From assembly GCA_048595745.1 (NCBI GenBank), contig CP184361.1: a stretch of DNA of 64,000 nt, one strand, 5' to 3'. The translations under genes were made by a program, and so were the position numbers. Under the pieces are notes generated by a model, which was given only the letters and a program-made list of their open reading frames with translations, did no database searches and was not told where the DNA came from. How positions within the stretch are numbered: the stretch's first letter is position 1; every line of letters begins with the position of its first letter. The stretch comes from Aquipseudomonas alcaligenes_A. GTDB lineage: Bacteria > Pseudomonadota > Gammaproteobacteria > Pseudomonadales > Pseudomonadaceae. Below, piece by piece: positions 54,146 to 63,131 of the stretch.

Positions 54146-55534
54146 ATGAAGTCTGCCTTGCTGGCCAGCTGCGTCTCCGCCGCGGCCCTGCTGATCACAA
54201 CTCCCGCGCACGCCGAACTGGGCGATTACAGTGCCTGGAAAACCCTGGTCAACCTGGTGTCGCCACCGCGGGCGGACAACAAGGTCACCGCCGAACAGGG
54301 CCTCGGCCCCTATCCGCTGCTGAACAACCCGGGCGGTTTCAACGCCGGCTTCAAGCCCGGCAACTACTACGGCTGGCAAACCGTGCAGCTGGCGCCGCAG
54401 ACCGGCGCGGTATGCGGCAACGGCTCGCCCTACAAGTTCTTCGTCAACCGCGTGCCGAACACCAGCAACACCATCATCTACCTGGAGGGCGGGGGCGCCT
54501 GCTGGGACTACGCCAGCTGCACCGGGCAGACCGGCATCCGCGGGGCGCGCAACCCCGATGGCATTCCCGACGACTATATGAGCCTGCTCAACCCCGGCGC
54601 CAGCCTGGTCAGCCCGCTGGTGGTGCGCCTGCATCCCTGGACGCGGACCAAGACGCAGAACTGGAACATGGTCTACGTGCCCTACTGCACCGGCGACATC
54701 TACTCCGGCGACAAGGTGGCCATCTACGAAGACCCACAGAACCAGAAGCCGCCGCTGGTGTGGCACCACAACGGCCTGCGCAACACCCGCGCGGTGGTCG
54801 CCTGGCTGAAGAACAACCTGCAGCGCCCGGCCCAACTGCTCACCACCGGTTGCAGCGCCGGCGGCGCCGGCAGCCTCACCAACTACGTGGGTATCCGCCA
54901 GGACATGGCGCCGAGCCGCGGCTTTCTGCTCAACGACTCCGGCCCGGTGTTCAGCGCGCCACCCGGCAGCGACATCGGCCAGTACCCGTCGCTGCCGCTG
55001 CAGAACCATATCCGCAGCACCTGGGGGCTCGACGCCGGGCCGGTGCCCTACCTGCAGAGCCGTCTGCCGGGGCTTAATGGCAACGACCTGGGCACCCTGT
55101 ATGCGGCACTGTCGAGCAACCTGCCGGGGGATCGTCTGGGCCACACCCACTTCTGGCAGGACCTCAACTACTCGTCCTACTCCTACGAGCGCTTCCACCC
55201 GGACATCATCAATGCGCCGGATGCGGCCACCAAGGAGGCGCTGATCCACGCCAAGTGGGCAGTGGACAGCGAGCGCCTGCGCGGCCAGCTGGCCAACCTA
55301 AGCAACTTCGGTGGTTACTTCCCGCAGTACCGGGCGGTGAACGAGAGCCACTGCACCAGCATCATCGAGTTCGCCAACTCGGATATCCAGGAGCAGAACC
55401 TGGAGCTGGACAACTTCGTCAACAACCTGCTGAACGGCAGCGGTGCGGTGCTGGCCGCTTCGGAAAGCAGTGATGCGGCGGACAAGGCCAAGCCGTTCAA
55501 CCTGCTGTACTACATCCTCGACCAGTTGTTGTAA
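54146..55534 (+). CDS. Pectin acetylesterase/Notum-family secreted hydrolase
   Basis: This is a 462-residue exported serine hydrolase with a signal peptide (MKSALLASCVSAAALLITTPAHA). Family motifs are YLEGGGACWD (oxyanion hole), VYVPYCTGDIYSGD, the nucleophile TTGCSAGGAGS and a late His (VNESHCTSII). It removes acyl groups in known family members (pectin acetyl esters in plants, palmitoleate from Wnt in animals). The bacterial substrate is unknown. ATG 54146 is chosen for GAGG at eight bases; ATG 54140 is close. It stands alone. Confidence 0.85.
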   Translation: MKSALLASCVSAAALLITTPAHAELGDYSAWKTLVNLVSPPRADNKVTAEQGLGPYPLLNNPGGFNAGFKPGNYYGWQTVQLAPQTGAVCGNGSPYKFFVNRVPNTSNTIIYLEGGGACWDYASCTGQTGIRGARNPDGIPDDYMSLLNPGASLVSPLVVRLHPWTRTKTQNWNMVYVPYCTGDIYSGDKVAIYEDPQNQKPPLVWHHNGLRNTRAVVAWLKNNLQRPAQLLTTGCSAGGAGSLTNYVGIRQDMAPSRGFLLNDSGPVFSAPPGSDIGQYPSLPLQNHIRSTWGLDAGPVPYLQSRLPGLNGNDLGTLYAALSSNLPGDRLGHTHFWQDLNYSSYSYERFHPDIINAPDAATKEALIHAKWAVDSERLRGQLANLSNFGGYFPQYRAVNESHCTSIIEFANSDIQEQNLELDNFVNNLLNGSGAVLAASESSDAADKAKPFNLLYYILDQLL

Positions 55535-55551
55535 GCGGCGGGCGGCGCGGC

Positions 55552-55578
55552 GGAACGGGGGCGGCAGGCCCTCGTTCC
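55552..55578. terminator. Hairpin between convergent genes
   Basis: GGAACGGGGGC pairs with GCCCTCGTTCC over 11 bp (one G-U pair) with a 5-nt loop. It sits between the hydrolase gene and the convergent gene to its right. Confidence 0.65.
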
Positions 55579-55585
55579 CGGCGCC

Positions 55586-56230
55586 TTACTGGTAGGCCTG
55601 CTCGCGCGCCTCCTGCAGGCGCTGGCGCAGGTACTGGTCGCGGCTCAGGCCGTCGGGAATGCTGTCCAGCGCCATCACTTCATCGACGATGCGCTTCTCC
55701 TCGGACTTGTAGCGGCTGAAGCGAGCGTCGGGAGCCTTCGCCTGCGCCTCGCGCGCGGCGCTGAGTGCCTGGTAGCGGGCCAGCAGCGCATCGGCACGGG
55801 CCTTCTGCGCGGCCTCGTCGCCACCTTCGGCCTGGACCAGCCCTACCTGCATCAGCAGCGCCTCACTCAGCGCCAGCTCACCGGCCGCCTCGCGCCGGTC
55901 GATCTCCTTGGCCAGGGCGGCGGCACGCTTACGGCGCTCCTCCTCGCTCAGTTCGGCGGCGCTCTTGATAAAGATCTGGTAATCACCGGCAAACGTCAGG
56001 CGGGCCTGGTAGTCCAGCACCTCGGGCCGCTGCAGCAACTCGGCGCGCTTGATGTCGTCGGCCAGGCTGCCGGCGATCTGCGCATCGGTGCCCCCTGGCA
56101 GCGGCGCATCGGCGGTGGCGGTCAGCGCTGCGGGTTCCTCGCTCGGACCGGCCAGGCCCAGCCAGAGGCCGCCGCCGATCGCCAGGCCGGCGAGAGCGGT
56201 AAGGGGTAGCCAGCGGCTGATCTTGGCCAT
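55586..56230 (-). CDS. Membrane-anchored helical protein, possibly PlcR/lipase-chaperone-like
   Basis: This is a 214-residue protein with an N-terminal anchor (WLPLTALAGLAIGGGLWLGLAG), an Ala/Pro linker, and a long charged helical domain (LSEEERRKRAAALAKEIDRREAAGELALSEALLMQVGL). The end (FSRYKSEEKRIVDEVMALDSIPDGLSRDQYLRQRLQEAREQAY) recalls phospholipase C accessory protein PlcR and lipase foldases. This match is by eye and uncertain. No phospholipase gene is adjacent. ATG 56230 has GGAG upstream. Confidence 0.65.
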   Translation of the reverse strand: MAKISRWLPLTALAGLAIGGGLWLGLAGPSEEPAALTATADAPLPGGTDAQIAGSLADDIKRAELLQRPEVLDYQARLTFAGDYQIFIKSAAELSEEERRKRAAALAKEIDRREAAGELALSEALLMQVGLVQAEGGDEAAQKARADALLARYQALSAAREAQAKAPDARFSRYKSEEKRIVDEVMALDSIPDGLSRDQYLRQRLQEAREQAYQ

Positions 56231-56296
56231 GTCGGGGCTCCGCAAGGTTGGTGCCTGCCAGTTAAGCCCAGCGCCTGCCAGGCTGCCAGCGGCGCT

Positions 56297-56704
56297 TCAG
56301 CTCTCCAGCCAGACGTCGCGGCACCAGTGCCAGACCGAGTCCCAGCTCTCGTCGGTGAGTTCGCCTTCTTCACCGTCCCACAGCCACACGGTGCCTTCCA
56401 CGTCCACCGCGTAGTAGTCGCGACCGTCCTGGCACAGCGGCACCAGGTCGCGCGGCAGGCCACGGTCCCAGGCCACTGAGGCGACTTCCGGCAGGTAGGT
56501 GTGCGAGTGCGGGTCGCTGGCGGTGACCGGCTCCAGGCGGCCGTACACCACGTCGCTGACCTTGAGCAGGTATTCGCGCAGCTCGAAGGGCAGGTGAATA
56601 AGGATCTGCTCCTGGATTTCCACCAGGGTTTCCTCGTCCGGCAGCTCCAGCGGCACCGGCACCGGCTCGTTGAGTTCGCGCAACTGATCGATGACTTCTT
56701 CCAC
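56297..56704 (-). CDS. SMI1/KNR4 (SUKH)-family protein
   Basis: This is a 135-residue acidic protein. The pattern LPDEETLVEIQEQILIHLPFELREYLLKVSDVVYG..EP and PLCQDGRDYYAVDVEGTVWLWDGEEGE matches the SUKH superfamily. SUKH proteins can be toxin immunity proteins, but no toxin gene is adjacent here and this chromosomal type is common in Pseudomonas. ATG 56704 is used. Confidence 0.8.
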   Translation of the reverse strand: MEEVIDQLRELNEPVPVPLELPDEETLVEIQEQILIHLPFELREYLLKVSDVVYGRLEPVTASDPHSHTYLPEVASVAWDRGLPRDLVPLCQDGRDYYAVDVEGTVWLWDGEEGELTDESWDSVWHWCRDVWLES

Positions 56705-56802
56705 GGGACGTCTCCTGCAAGCGGTTTCGGCTAGAGGGTAGCCGATCGGAGGCGCGTTTTACCCTGTGCGGGCGCTGAGCGGAAGAGGCTCGTGGCGGAT
56801 CT

Positions 56803-56902
56803 CCCCTCTCCCACGGATGGGAGAGGGGAGGAGGCAGAACCTAGCCCGGATGCAATCCGGGAGAACCGGCGGCTCGGTCCCCGGATTGCATCCGGGCTAC
56901 GC
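56803..56902. repeat. REP palindrome cluster
   Basis: CCCCTCTCCCA-CGGA-TGGGAGAGGGG (56803-56828) repeats the family at 48407. Next come two inverted copies of a second REP type: TAGCCCGGATGCAATCCGGG (56842-56861) and CCCGGATTGCATCCGGGCTA (56880-56899). A degenerate CCCC/GGGG pair continues to about 56965. No gene lies in 56705-56989. Confidence 0.85.
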
Positions 56903-56989
56903 GAGGCGATCTGTTCGCGTGTGGCGGTTGCCATCTCCCCGGCCCCGCTCATGGGAAAGGGGCGGGAGCGACATCCAGCGGCTTGGGCC

Positions 56990-58978
56990 TTACATCAGGC
57001 GCTTGCCATCCTCGCGGGTGATCACCACGGTGGCCGAGCGCGGGCGCCGGCCGGGGCCGTCCGGCCAGCTGCTGAGCAGGTTGCTGGCGGTGGAGCCTTC
57101 GCCCGGGTGCTGGATGTTGACGAACAGGGTGCGGAAGTCCGGCGTGGCGCTGATGCCGGTGACTTCGGCGCCGATCGGGCCGGTGAGGAAGCGCTTGACC
57201 TCGCCGCTGCGCGGGTCGGCCACCAGCATCTGGTTGTGGCCGAAGGGGCCGCTGGCCAGCTGGCTGCCGCTCATGTCGGTCTGGATCCACAGGCGCCCGT
57301 CCGGGTCGAACCACAGGCCGTCCGGGCTGGCCAGGATGCTCGCATCGTTCAGCGCCGCGCCGTTCGGACCGCGGCTGTCGCCCTGCGGGCCGGCGAGCAG
57401 GAAGATGTCCCAGTTGAAGCGTTTGCCGGCGTGGTCGCGACGGTCCTCGCGCCAGCGGATGATGTGTCCGTAGGGGTTGGCCGCGCGCGGGTTGGCCGCA
57501 TCGGCGACGGTACGCGAGCTGTTGTTGGTGAGGGTGAAATAGACCTCGCCGTTGTCCGGGTTGACCGCGCCCCACTCGGGGCGGTCCATCTTGGTGGCAC
57601 CGACGATGTCGGCCGCCAGGCGGGTATTGATCAGCACTTCACCCTGGTCGGCAAAGCTCACCCCGGCGGCGGCGCAGGCGGTCTGGAAGGCCTGGTCCTT
57701 GAGGTCCAGGGCCAGCCAGTCGCCCGTGCCGTCGGCGTTGAAGCGGGCCACGTAGAGGGTGCCCTCGTCGAGCAGGCGACCGGGCTGGCGCAGCAGCGGC
57801 AGGTATTTACCACGGCTGACGTACTTGTAGATGTACTCGTTCTGCGAATCGTCGCCGGAGTAGCACACCAGCGGCCGGCCGGCCTGCACCGGGGCGAAGA
57901 TCAGGCCCTCGTGGGCAAAGCGGCCGAGGGCGCTGTGTTTGACCGGGGTGGAATCCGGGTTGAAGGGATCGATCTCGACGATCCAGCCGAAGTGGTTGGG
58001 TTCGTTGCGGTAGTCACCGCTGGCATCGGCAGCCTTGCGGGTGGCATCGAAGCGCTGGAATTCGTCGCCGGGCAGGGTATCCCAGCCGAAGCGGCTGGTG
58101 CTGCGCAGGCCATAGCGCTTCAGTTCGCGCGGCAGGTCGGCGTCGCGGCTGGCGAAGTAGCCGGCCCAGTTCTCCTCGCAGGTCAGGTAGGTGCCCCAGG
58201 GCGTGTAGCCGTTGGCGCAGTTGTTCTGCGTGCCACGGGTGGCGGTGCCGTTGGGGCTGTGCAGGGTCTTGAGCAGGGCATGGCCGCGCGCCGGACCAAC
58301 CATCTGCATCGGCGTGGCGGCGGTGATGCGGCGGTTGTAGCGGCCGGGCACCACCTGCCAGTCGCCGAATCGGTCGCGGCGGACCTCGACGATGGTCACG
58401 CCGTGGGCGTTGATTTCCTTGCGCACTTCCTCGGCCGAGGTGCGCAGGCCGTTCAGTGTGGTCGGGCCGTTGGGGTGCAGCAGCGGCGCGTCGATGTACT
58501 CGTTGTTGAACACCAGCAGGCCGTGGTTGGAGCGGCGCCCGCCACCGTGACGGCCGTCGATGGGGAAGAAGTGCATGCCGTCATGGTGCATGCCGACCTG
58601 CTCGGCCTGGTCCTGGGCGCTGTTGCTGGCGTCCTCGAGGAAGGCCGGGAAGCGCCCGCTGATCGGCGTGCCCCAGGGCACGAAGACGCTGGCGCGGTAG
58701 CCGGCCGGCACCGTGATGCCGTCGGCGCGGCTCACCGGCACGGCATCGAAGGGCAGCCGATTGCGCTTGCGCAACGGCATGGCGGCGCTCTGTTCGGCCG
58801 CCTCGACCGCCTGCGGCAGCACGCCGAGGAAGCCCAGCGCGCCGAGGGCGGCACCGCCGGCGAGGATCTGCCGGCGGCGCTGGTCGATCAGCTCGCTCAT
58901 GTGCGGGTTGGCGCAATGGTTGCTGGGGAGTTCATCGCCGCTGCCAAACAGCACGGCGTTCTGTTCATCAAGGCTCAT
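56990..58978 (-). CDS. phoX: PhoX-type alkaline phosphatase (DUF839)
   Basis: This 662-residue PhoX-family phosphatase hydrolyses phosphate monoesters using Ca/Fe. It has a Tat-type N-terminus (IDQRRRQILAGGAALGALGFLG), placed after a 30-residue leader as in other PhoX. Core motifs include GMHHDGMHFFPIDG, LVFNNEYID, TPWGTYLTCEENWAGYF, NHFGWIVEIDPF and ASPDGLWFDPDGRLWIQTD. ATG 58978 has AAGGGA. Two direct-repeat units like PHO boxes lie just upstream, so phosphate starvation control by PhoB is likely. Confidence 0.9.
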   Translation of the reverse strand: MSLDEQNAVLFGSGDELPSNHCANPHMSELIDQRRRQILAGGAALGALGFLGVLPQAVEAAEQSAAMPLRKRNRLPFDAVPVSRADGITVPAGYRASVFVPWGTPISGRFPAFLEDASNSAQDQAEQVGMHHDGMHFFPIDGRHGGGRRSNHGLLVFNNEYIDAPLLHPNGPTTLNGLRTSAEEVRKEINAHGVTIVEVRRDRFGDWQVVPGRYNRRITAATPMQMVGPARGHALLKTLHSPNGTATRGTQNNCANGYTPWGTYLTCEENWAGYFASRDADLPRELKRYGLRSTSRFGWDTLPGDEFQRFDATRKAADASGDYRNEPNHFGWIVEIDPFNPDSTPVKHSALGRFAHEGLIFAPVQAGRPLVCYSGDDSQNEYIYKYVSRGKYLPLLRQPGRLLDEGTLYVARFNADGTGDWLALDLKDQAFQTACAAAGVSFADQGEVLINTRLAADIVGATKMDRPEWGAVNPDNGEVYFTLTNNSSRTVADAANPRAANPYGHIIRWREDRRDHAGKRFNWDIFLLAGPQGDSRGPNGAALNDASILASPDGLWFDPDGRLWIQTDMSGSQLASGPFGHNQMLVADPRSGEVKRFLTGPIGAEVTGISATPDFRTLFVNIQHPGEGSTASNLLSSWPDGPGRRPRSATVVITREDGKRLM

Positions 58979-59005
58979 CGTTCGGGTCCCTTCTGCGGAG
59001 GAGTG

Positions 59006-59053
59006 GCGACGGAGCCATGACGCTAGCGAGGGAAAGCGACGGGACGATGACGC
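59006..59053 (-). promoter_or_regulatory. Two tandem PHO-box-like sites before phoX
   Basis: On the minus strand, GCGTCAT-CGTC-CCGTCGC (59053-59036) and GCGTCAT-GGCT-CCGTCGC (59023-59006) each hold two 7-bp units spaced by 4 nt, the PHO-box layout (CTGTCAT repeats, 11-bp period). The two copies are 30 bp apart. Confidence 0.55.
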
Positions 59054-59114
59054 TTGTGTGGCGAAACGATGGGCTGCGAGAGGGTTCACGCTTTGGCCTG
59101 GCATCTGCCAGGCA

Positions 59115-59145
59115 GAAAAAACCCGGGCCAGGCCCGGGTCTTTCG
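59115..59145 (-). terminator. Rho-independent terminator of the Tim44-like gene
   Basis: On the minus strand, ACCCGGGCC-T-GGCCCGGGT is followed by a T-run, 15 nt after the stop at 59160. Confidence 0.88.
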
Positions 59146-59159
59146 TGAAGCTCGAGGGA

Positions 59160-60014
59160 TCAGCCGTTCTGGCGGATACCAGCGACCAGCCAGGGCTGGT
59201 TTTCGCCGTTGACCCGCTCCATGCGCCAGCTTTCGCTGAAGGACTCGCCCTGGTCGAAGCGCGAGGTCTTGGCCACGCCACGGAAGGTCAGGGTGGCGAC
59301 CGTCTTGTCGGCCAGCTCGTCGATGCCGTCCAGCTGTACGCTGAGATCATCGATATAGGTCGACTGGTAGGCGTCGCCCAGGCTGGCGCGCTCTTCCTTG
59401 AGGAAGCTGAGCATCTGCGGGGTGACGAACTCGGCGATCTTGTCCATCTCGGCCGCGTCCCAGTGCTGCTGCAGGGCCAGGAAGTGGGTACGACCGGCTT
59501 CGATGAAGCGCTGCTCGTCGAACCAGGCCGGCGCATTGATGGTCGTTGCCGCGCTCGTACTGGCGCCACCGAAGATCGGTGCCTGCTGCGGCATCTGCCG
59601 CTGCATGCCGCCGGCCATGGCCGGCTGGGCCTGCGCCTGGCGACGCATGGCGAACAGTTTGAAGATGACGAAGGCGATCAGGCCCAGCAGGAGGATGTCG
59701 AGGAACTGGATGCCCTCGAAGCCATCGCCCATGAACATCGCGGCGAGCAGGCCACCGGCGGCGATGCCGGCCAGCGGGCCGAGCCAGCGCGAGGCGCCGC
59801 TGGCCGCAGGGGCCGCGCGACCGGCAGCCGCGGTGGCGGCAGTACCGGCCGCCGCCGGCTGGGCGACGCTGGTGGGCGCATCGGCCTGGCGAGTCTGGTG
59901 GGTCGGCGCGGAGCCGAAGGATTTACCGCCGCCCATGCGCTTGCCGGCGCTGGCGTCGAGGCTGAGGGTCAGGCCCAGGCACAGGGCCAGGGCGATGCTG
60001 AGGAAGCGCTGCAT
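59160..60014 (-). CDS. Tim44-like domain membrane protein
   Basis: This is a 284-residue protein with a signal-like N-terminus (MQRFLSIALALCLGLTLSLDASA). A Gly-rich basic stretch follows (GKRMGGGKSFGSA), then a long Ala-rich linker, and a membrane segment (FLDILLLGLIAFVIFKLFAM). The C-terminal Tim44/NTF2-like domain covers about 165-282 (FIEAGRTHFLALQQHWDAAEMDKIAEFVTPQML). Its role in bacteria is unclear, perhaps lipid or protein binding at the inner membrane. It has its own terminator. Confidence 0.85.
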   Translation of the reverse strand: MQRFLSIALALCLGLTLSLDASAGKRMGGGKSFGSAPTHQTRQADAPTSVAQPAAAGTAATAAAGRAAPAASGASRWLGPLAGIAAGGLLAAMFMGDGFEGIQFLDILLLGLIAFVIFKLFAMRRQAQAQPAMAGGMQRQMPQQAPIFGGASTSAATTINAPAWFDEQRFIEAGRTHFLALQQHWDAAEMDKIAEFVTPQMLSFLKEERASLGDAYQSTYIDDLSVQLDGIDELADKTVATLTFRGVAKTSRFDQGESFSESWRMERVNGENQPWLVAGIRQNG

Positions 60015-60099
60015 GTGGGGTAATCCCGCTGAGGTTGTGGTTCACGCGTGATGCTGCCGCAGTGCGGTGAACCTGGCCAGCCGCAGAATGTTTCCGGAT

Positions 60100-60678
60100 T
60101 TATGCGCGCAGCAGCCAGGCCAGTGGAGTGGCCCGCAGCTGGCGGCGCAACAGGGCACGCACGTCGGCGTCGGCGACCTCGGAATGGCGCAGCCAGTGCA
60201 CGAAAGTCCGCAGGAACGCGGCGCTGAGCAGGCTCTCCTCGGCCACCCGCGCCAGGTGCAGGTTGTGCCGCTGTGCCGCCTCGCGCCACCACTGCACGGT
60301 GCGGCTGACCCGTAGCAAGGCGCCGACCTGCAGGTGCACATGGCCGGGCTCCAGCTTGTAGAGCAGCATCTGCCCGGTCAGTGCGCGGTGCGCGGCGATG
60401 CCGCCGAACCAGGCCATCAGCAGTTCCTCCAGGCGCTTGTCGGGCGCCAGCACGGCCAGGTCGGCGCCCTTGGCCCGCTCGAACAGCGCCGCGTCGGCGC
60501 GATCCAGCCAGGCCTCGACCAGATCGTCCTTCTGTCGGTAATGCCGGGCGATGGCCGCCAGGTCGCACTTCAGCGCCGTTGCCACGTCATGCAGATAAAG
60601 ACGTTCCCAGCCGCAGCTTTCGGCCAGGTCGAGGGCGGTATCGAGAATCGTGTCGGCGGATGGCGTCGAGCGGGGCAT
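60100..60678 (-). CDS. TetR-family regulator
   Basis: This is a 192-residue TetR-type regulator with a slightly divergent HTH (SADTILDTALDLAESCGWERLYLHDVATALKCDLAAIARHYRQKDDLVEAWLDRAD), followed by a helical ligand domain. It lies 85 nt upstream of the Tim44-like gene on the same strand. No operator is obvious. Confidence 0.86.
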   Translation of the reverse strand: MPRSTPSADTILDTALDLAESCGWERLYLHDVATALKCDLAAIARHYRQKDDLVEAWLDRADAALFERAKGADLAVLAPDKRLEELLMAWFGGIAAHRALTGQMLLYKLEPGHVHLQVGALLRVSRTVQWWREAAQRHNLHLARVAEESLLSAAFLRTFVHWLRHSEVADADVRALLRRQLRATPLAWLLRA

Positions 60679-60744
60679 GCGGATTACCTCCGCTCGACAG
60701 TATGGTCAGCCAGCCCGGCCGGGGGCGCCGGGCTGACGGGCGGG

Positions 60745-62946
60745 CTAGAGCGCTTCCAGCTTGGCGTAGGCCAGCATCAGCCACTTGCTGCCTTCGCTGG
60801 CGAAGTTGACCTGCACCCGCGCCTGGGCGCCGCTGCCCTCGAAGTTGAGGATCACGCCTTCTCCGAACAGCGCATGGCGCACCGGCTGGCCGAGGCTGAA
60901 GGGGGTTTCCGGCACCTGGCTGCCGGCGAACATCGAGCCACCGCTCATGCTGCGGCTGGGCGCTGCGTAGGGGCGGCTGACGCTGTTGCTCAGGCGTACT
61001 TCCTGGATCAGCGCCGGCGGAATCTCGCGGACGAAGCGCGAGACCTTGTTGTAGGTCTCGTTGCCGTACAGGCGGCGGGTCTCGGCGTAGGTCAGCACCA
61101 GCTGCTGCATGGCGCGGGTCACGCCGACATAGGCCAGGCGGCGCTCTTCCTCGAGGCGGCCGGGCTCTTCCAGGCTCATCTTGTGCGGGAACAGGCCCTC
61201 TTCCATGCCGACCAGGAACACCAGGGGGAACTCCAGGCCCTTGGCGCTGTGCAGGGTCATCAGCTGCACGCAGTCCTCGTGTTCCTCGGCCTGGGTATCG
61301 CCGGCTTCCAGCGAGGCGTGGGTGAGGAAGGCGGCCAGCGGGCTCATCTCCTCTTCCTCGTTCTCGAAGTTGCGCGCGGCGCTGACCAGTTCCTCCAGGT
61401 TTTCCACCCGCGCCTGGGCCTTCTCGCCTTTCTCGGCCTGGTGCCAGGCGATCAGCCCGCTCTGCTCGATGACGGTCTGGGTCATCAGGTGCAGCGGCAT
61501 GTCCAGCACCTTGGCGGCGAGGTTCTCGATCAGCTCGATGAAACCGCTCAGCGCCCCGGCGGCGCGGCCGGGCAGGGCCTTGTTGGCGATCAGCTGCTGC
61601 ATCGCCGCCCACATCGACAGGTCGCTGTGGCGGGCGTGCTCGCGGATGGCCTCGACGGTCTTCTCGCCGACGCCACGGGTCGGCACGTTGATCACCCGCT
61701 CCAGCGCGGCGTCGTTGTGGCGGCCGTCGAGCAGGCGCAGGTAGGCCACCGCGTTCTTGATCTCGGCGCGCTCGAAGAAGCGCTGGCCGCCGTAGATGCG
61801 GTAGGGAATCTTCTCGCGCAGCAGGGCCTCTTCCAGCACCCGCGACTGGGCGTTGGAGCGGTAGAGGATGGCGATCTCGCTGCGCTTCAAGCCGTCCTTG
61901 CGCAGCGCCGCCTCGATCGACTCGACCACGTAGCGCGCCTCGTCGTGCTCGTTGAAGGCGGCGTACAGGCTGATCGGCTCGCCATCGCTGCCGTCGGTCC
62001 ACAGCTCCTTGCCGAGGCGCCCGTTGTTATTGGCGATCAGCGCGTTGGCGGCCTTGAGAATGCCGGCGGTGGAGCGGTAGTTCTGCTCCAGGCGTATCAG
62101 CTGGGTGTCAGGGAAGTCACTGCTGAACTGCTGGATGTTCTCGATCTTGGCGCCGCGCCAGCCATAGATCGACTGGTCGTCGTCGCCGACCACCATCAGG
62201 CTCTCGCCACCCTTGGCGAGGAAGCGCAGCCAGGCGTACTGCACGGCGTTGGTGTCCTGGAACTCGTCGACCAGGATATGGCGGAAGCGCTTCTGGTAGT
62301 GCGCCAGCAGGTCGGGCTTGTCGCGCCACAGATCCAGCGCGCGCAGCAGCAGCTCGGCGAAGTCGATCACCCCGGTGCGCGCGCAGGCGTCTTCATAGGC
62401 CTGGTAGATCTTCAGCATGGTGGCGAGGAACAGGTCGCCGCCGGGCTGGATATTTTTCGGCCGCAGGCCCTCGTCCTTCTGCCCGTTGATGAACCACTGG
62501 GCCTGCTTGGCCGGCCAGCGCTGTTCGTCCAGGCCCAGCTCGCGGATCACCCGCTTGACCAGGCGCTGCTGGTCATCGGAGTCGAGGATCTGGAAGTTCT
62601 CGCTGAGCCCGGCTTCCTGCCAGTGCGCGCGCAGGATGCGGTGGGCCAGGCCGTGGAAGGTGCCAACCCACATGCCGGCCGGACTCTGGCCGAGCATCTG
62701 CTCGATACGCTGGCGCATCTCGGCCGCCGCCTTGTTGGTGAAGGTCACCGACAGGATCGAGTAGGGCGAGGCGCCGAGGAACTGGATCAGGAAGGCGATG
62801 CGGTGCACCAGCACGCGGGTCTTGCCCGAGCCGGCACCGGCCAGCACCAGCTGGCGGCCCAGCGGGGCGGCCACGGCTTGGCATTGCGCATCGTTGAGGG
62901 AGGCGAGGAGCAGTTCAGGGTCGAGAAGGGCGGGATCTTTATGCAT
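60745..62946 (-). CDS. uvrD: DNA helicase II UvrD
   Basis: This 733-residue superfamily 1 3'-5' helicase acts in nucleotide excision and mismatch repair. Helicase motifs are complete: I LAGAGSGKT (K42), Ia VTFTNKAAAEM, II VDEFQDTNAVQ, III VVGDDDQSIYGWRGA, IV RLEQNYRST, V LMTLHSAKGLEFPLVFLVG and VI YVGVTRAMQQL. The C-terminus (PFSLGQPVRHALFGEGVILNFEGSGAQARVQVNFA..G.KWLMLAYAKLE) is the UvrD RNA-polymerase-binding tail. ATG 62946 is used. It is divergent from the sensor gene, with a GAACAAATGTTC palindrome between. Confidence 0.96.
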   Translation of the reverse strand: MHKDPALLDPELLLASLNDAQCQAVAAPLGRQLVLAGAGSGKTRVLVHRIAFLIQFLGASPYSILSVTFTNKAAAEMRQRIEQMLGQSPAGMWVGTFHGLAHRILRAHWQEAGLSENFQILDSDDQQRLVKRVIRELGLDEQRWPAKQAQWFINGQKDEGLRPKNIQPGGDLFLATMLKIYQAYEDACARTGVIDFAELLLRALDLWRDKPDLLAHYQKRFRHILVDEFQDTNAVQYAWLRFLAKGGESLMVVGDDDQSIYGWRGAKIENIQQFSSDFPDTQLIRLEQNYRSTAGILKAANALIANNNGRLGKELWTDGSDGEPISLYAAFNEHDEARYVVESIEAALRKDGLKRSEIAILYRSNAQSRVLEEALLREKIPYRIYGGQRFFERAEIKNAVAYLRLLDGRHNDAALERVINVPTRGVGEKTVEAIREHARHSDLSMWAAMQQLIANKALPGRAAGALSGFIELIENLAAKVLDMPLHLMTQTVIEQSGLIAWHQAEKGEKAQARVENLEELVSAARNFENEEEEMSPLAAFLTHASLEAGDTQAEEHEDCVQLMTLHSAKGLEFPLVFLVGMEEGLFPHKMSLEEPGRLEEERRLAYVGVTRAMQQLVLTYAETRRLYGNETYNKVSRFVREIPPALIQEVRLSNSVSRPYAAPSRSMSGGSMFAGSQVPETPFSLGQPVRHALFGEGVILNFEGSGAQARVQVNFASEGSKWLMLAYAKLEAL

Positions 62947-63011
62947 CGCGGCATTCTACGGGCCTGCCGGGGGCGCGGCAAAGCGCGGGCAGACGGGCTG
63001 GGCGCATGAGT

Positions 63012-63023
63012 GAACAAATGTTC
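63012..63023. promoter_or_regulatory. GAACAAATGTTC palindrome in uvrD upstream region
   Basis: GAAC-AAAT-GTTC is symmetric and lies 66 nt before uvrD. It resembles the GAACnnnnGTTC class of LexA sites rather than the CTGT-N8-ACAG used by the main Pseudomonas LexA, so SOS control is only a possibility. Confidence 0.3.
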
Positions 63024-63131
63024 GCCATTCATCGCGATGCGCTGCTAAAAAGCCATCATCAGGCTTGGGCGGCCGCTCTAGCTCGGGTATGCTCGGGGAA
63101 AGTCGGGCATCCCATTACAAGAATATCGCCT

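Noticed and set aside
56792..59020. 742-codon frame antisense to phoX
   Set aside because: It starts inside REP repeats and only mirrors phoX.
60334..63009. 891-codon open frame antisense to uvrD
   Set aside because: It mirrors the whole uvrD gene, has no recognisable domain and arises from high-GC codon bias.
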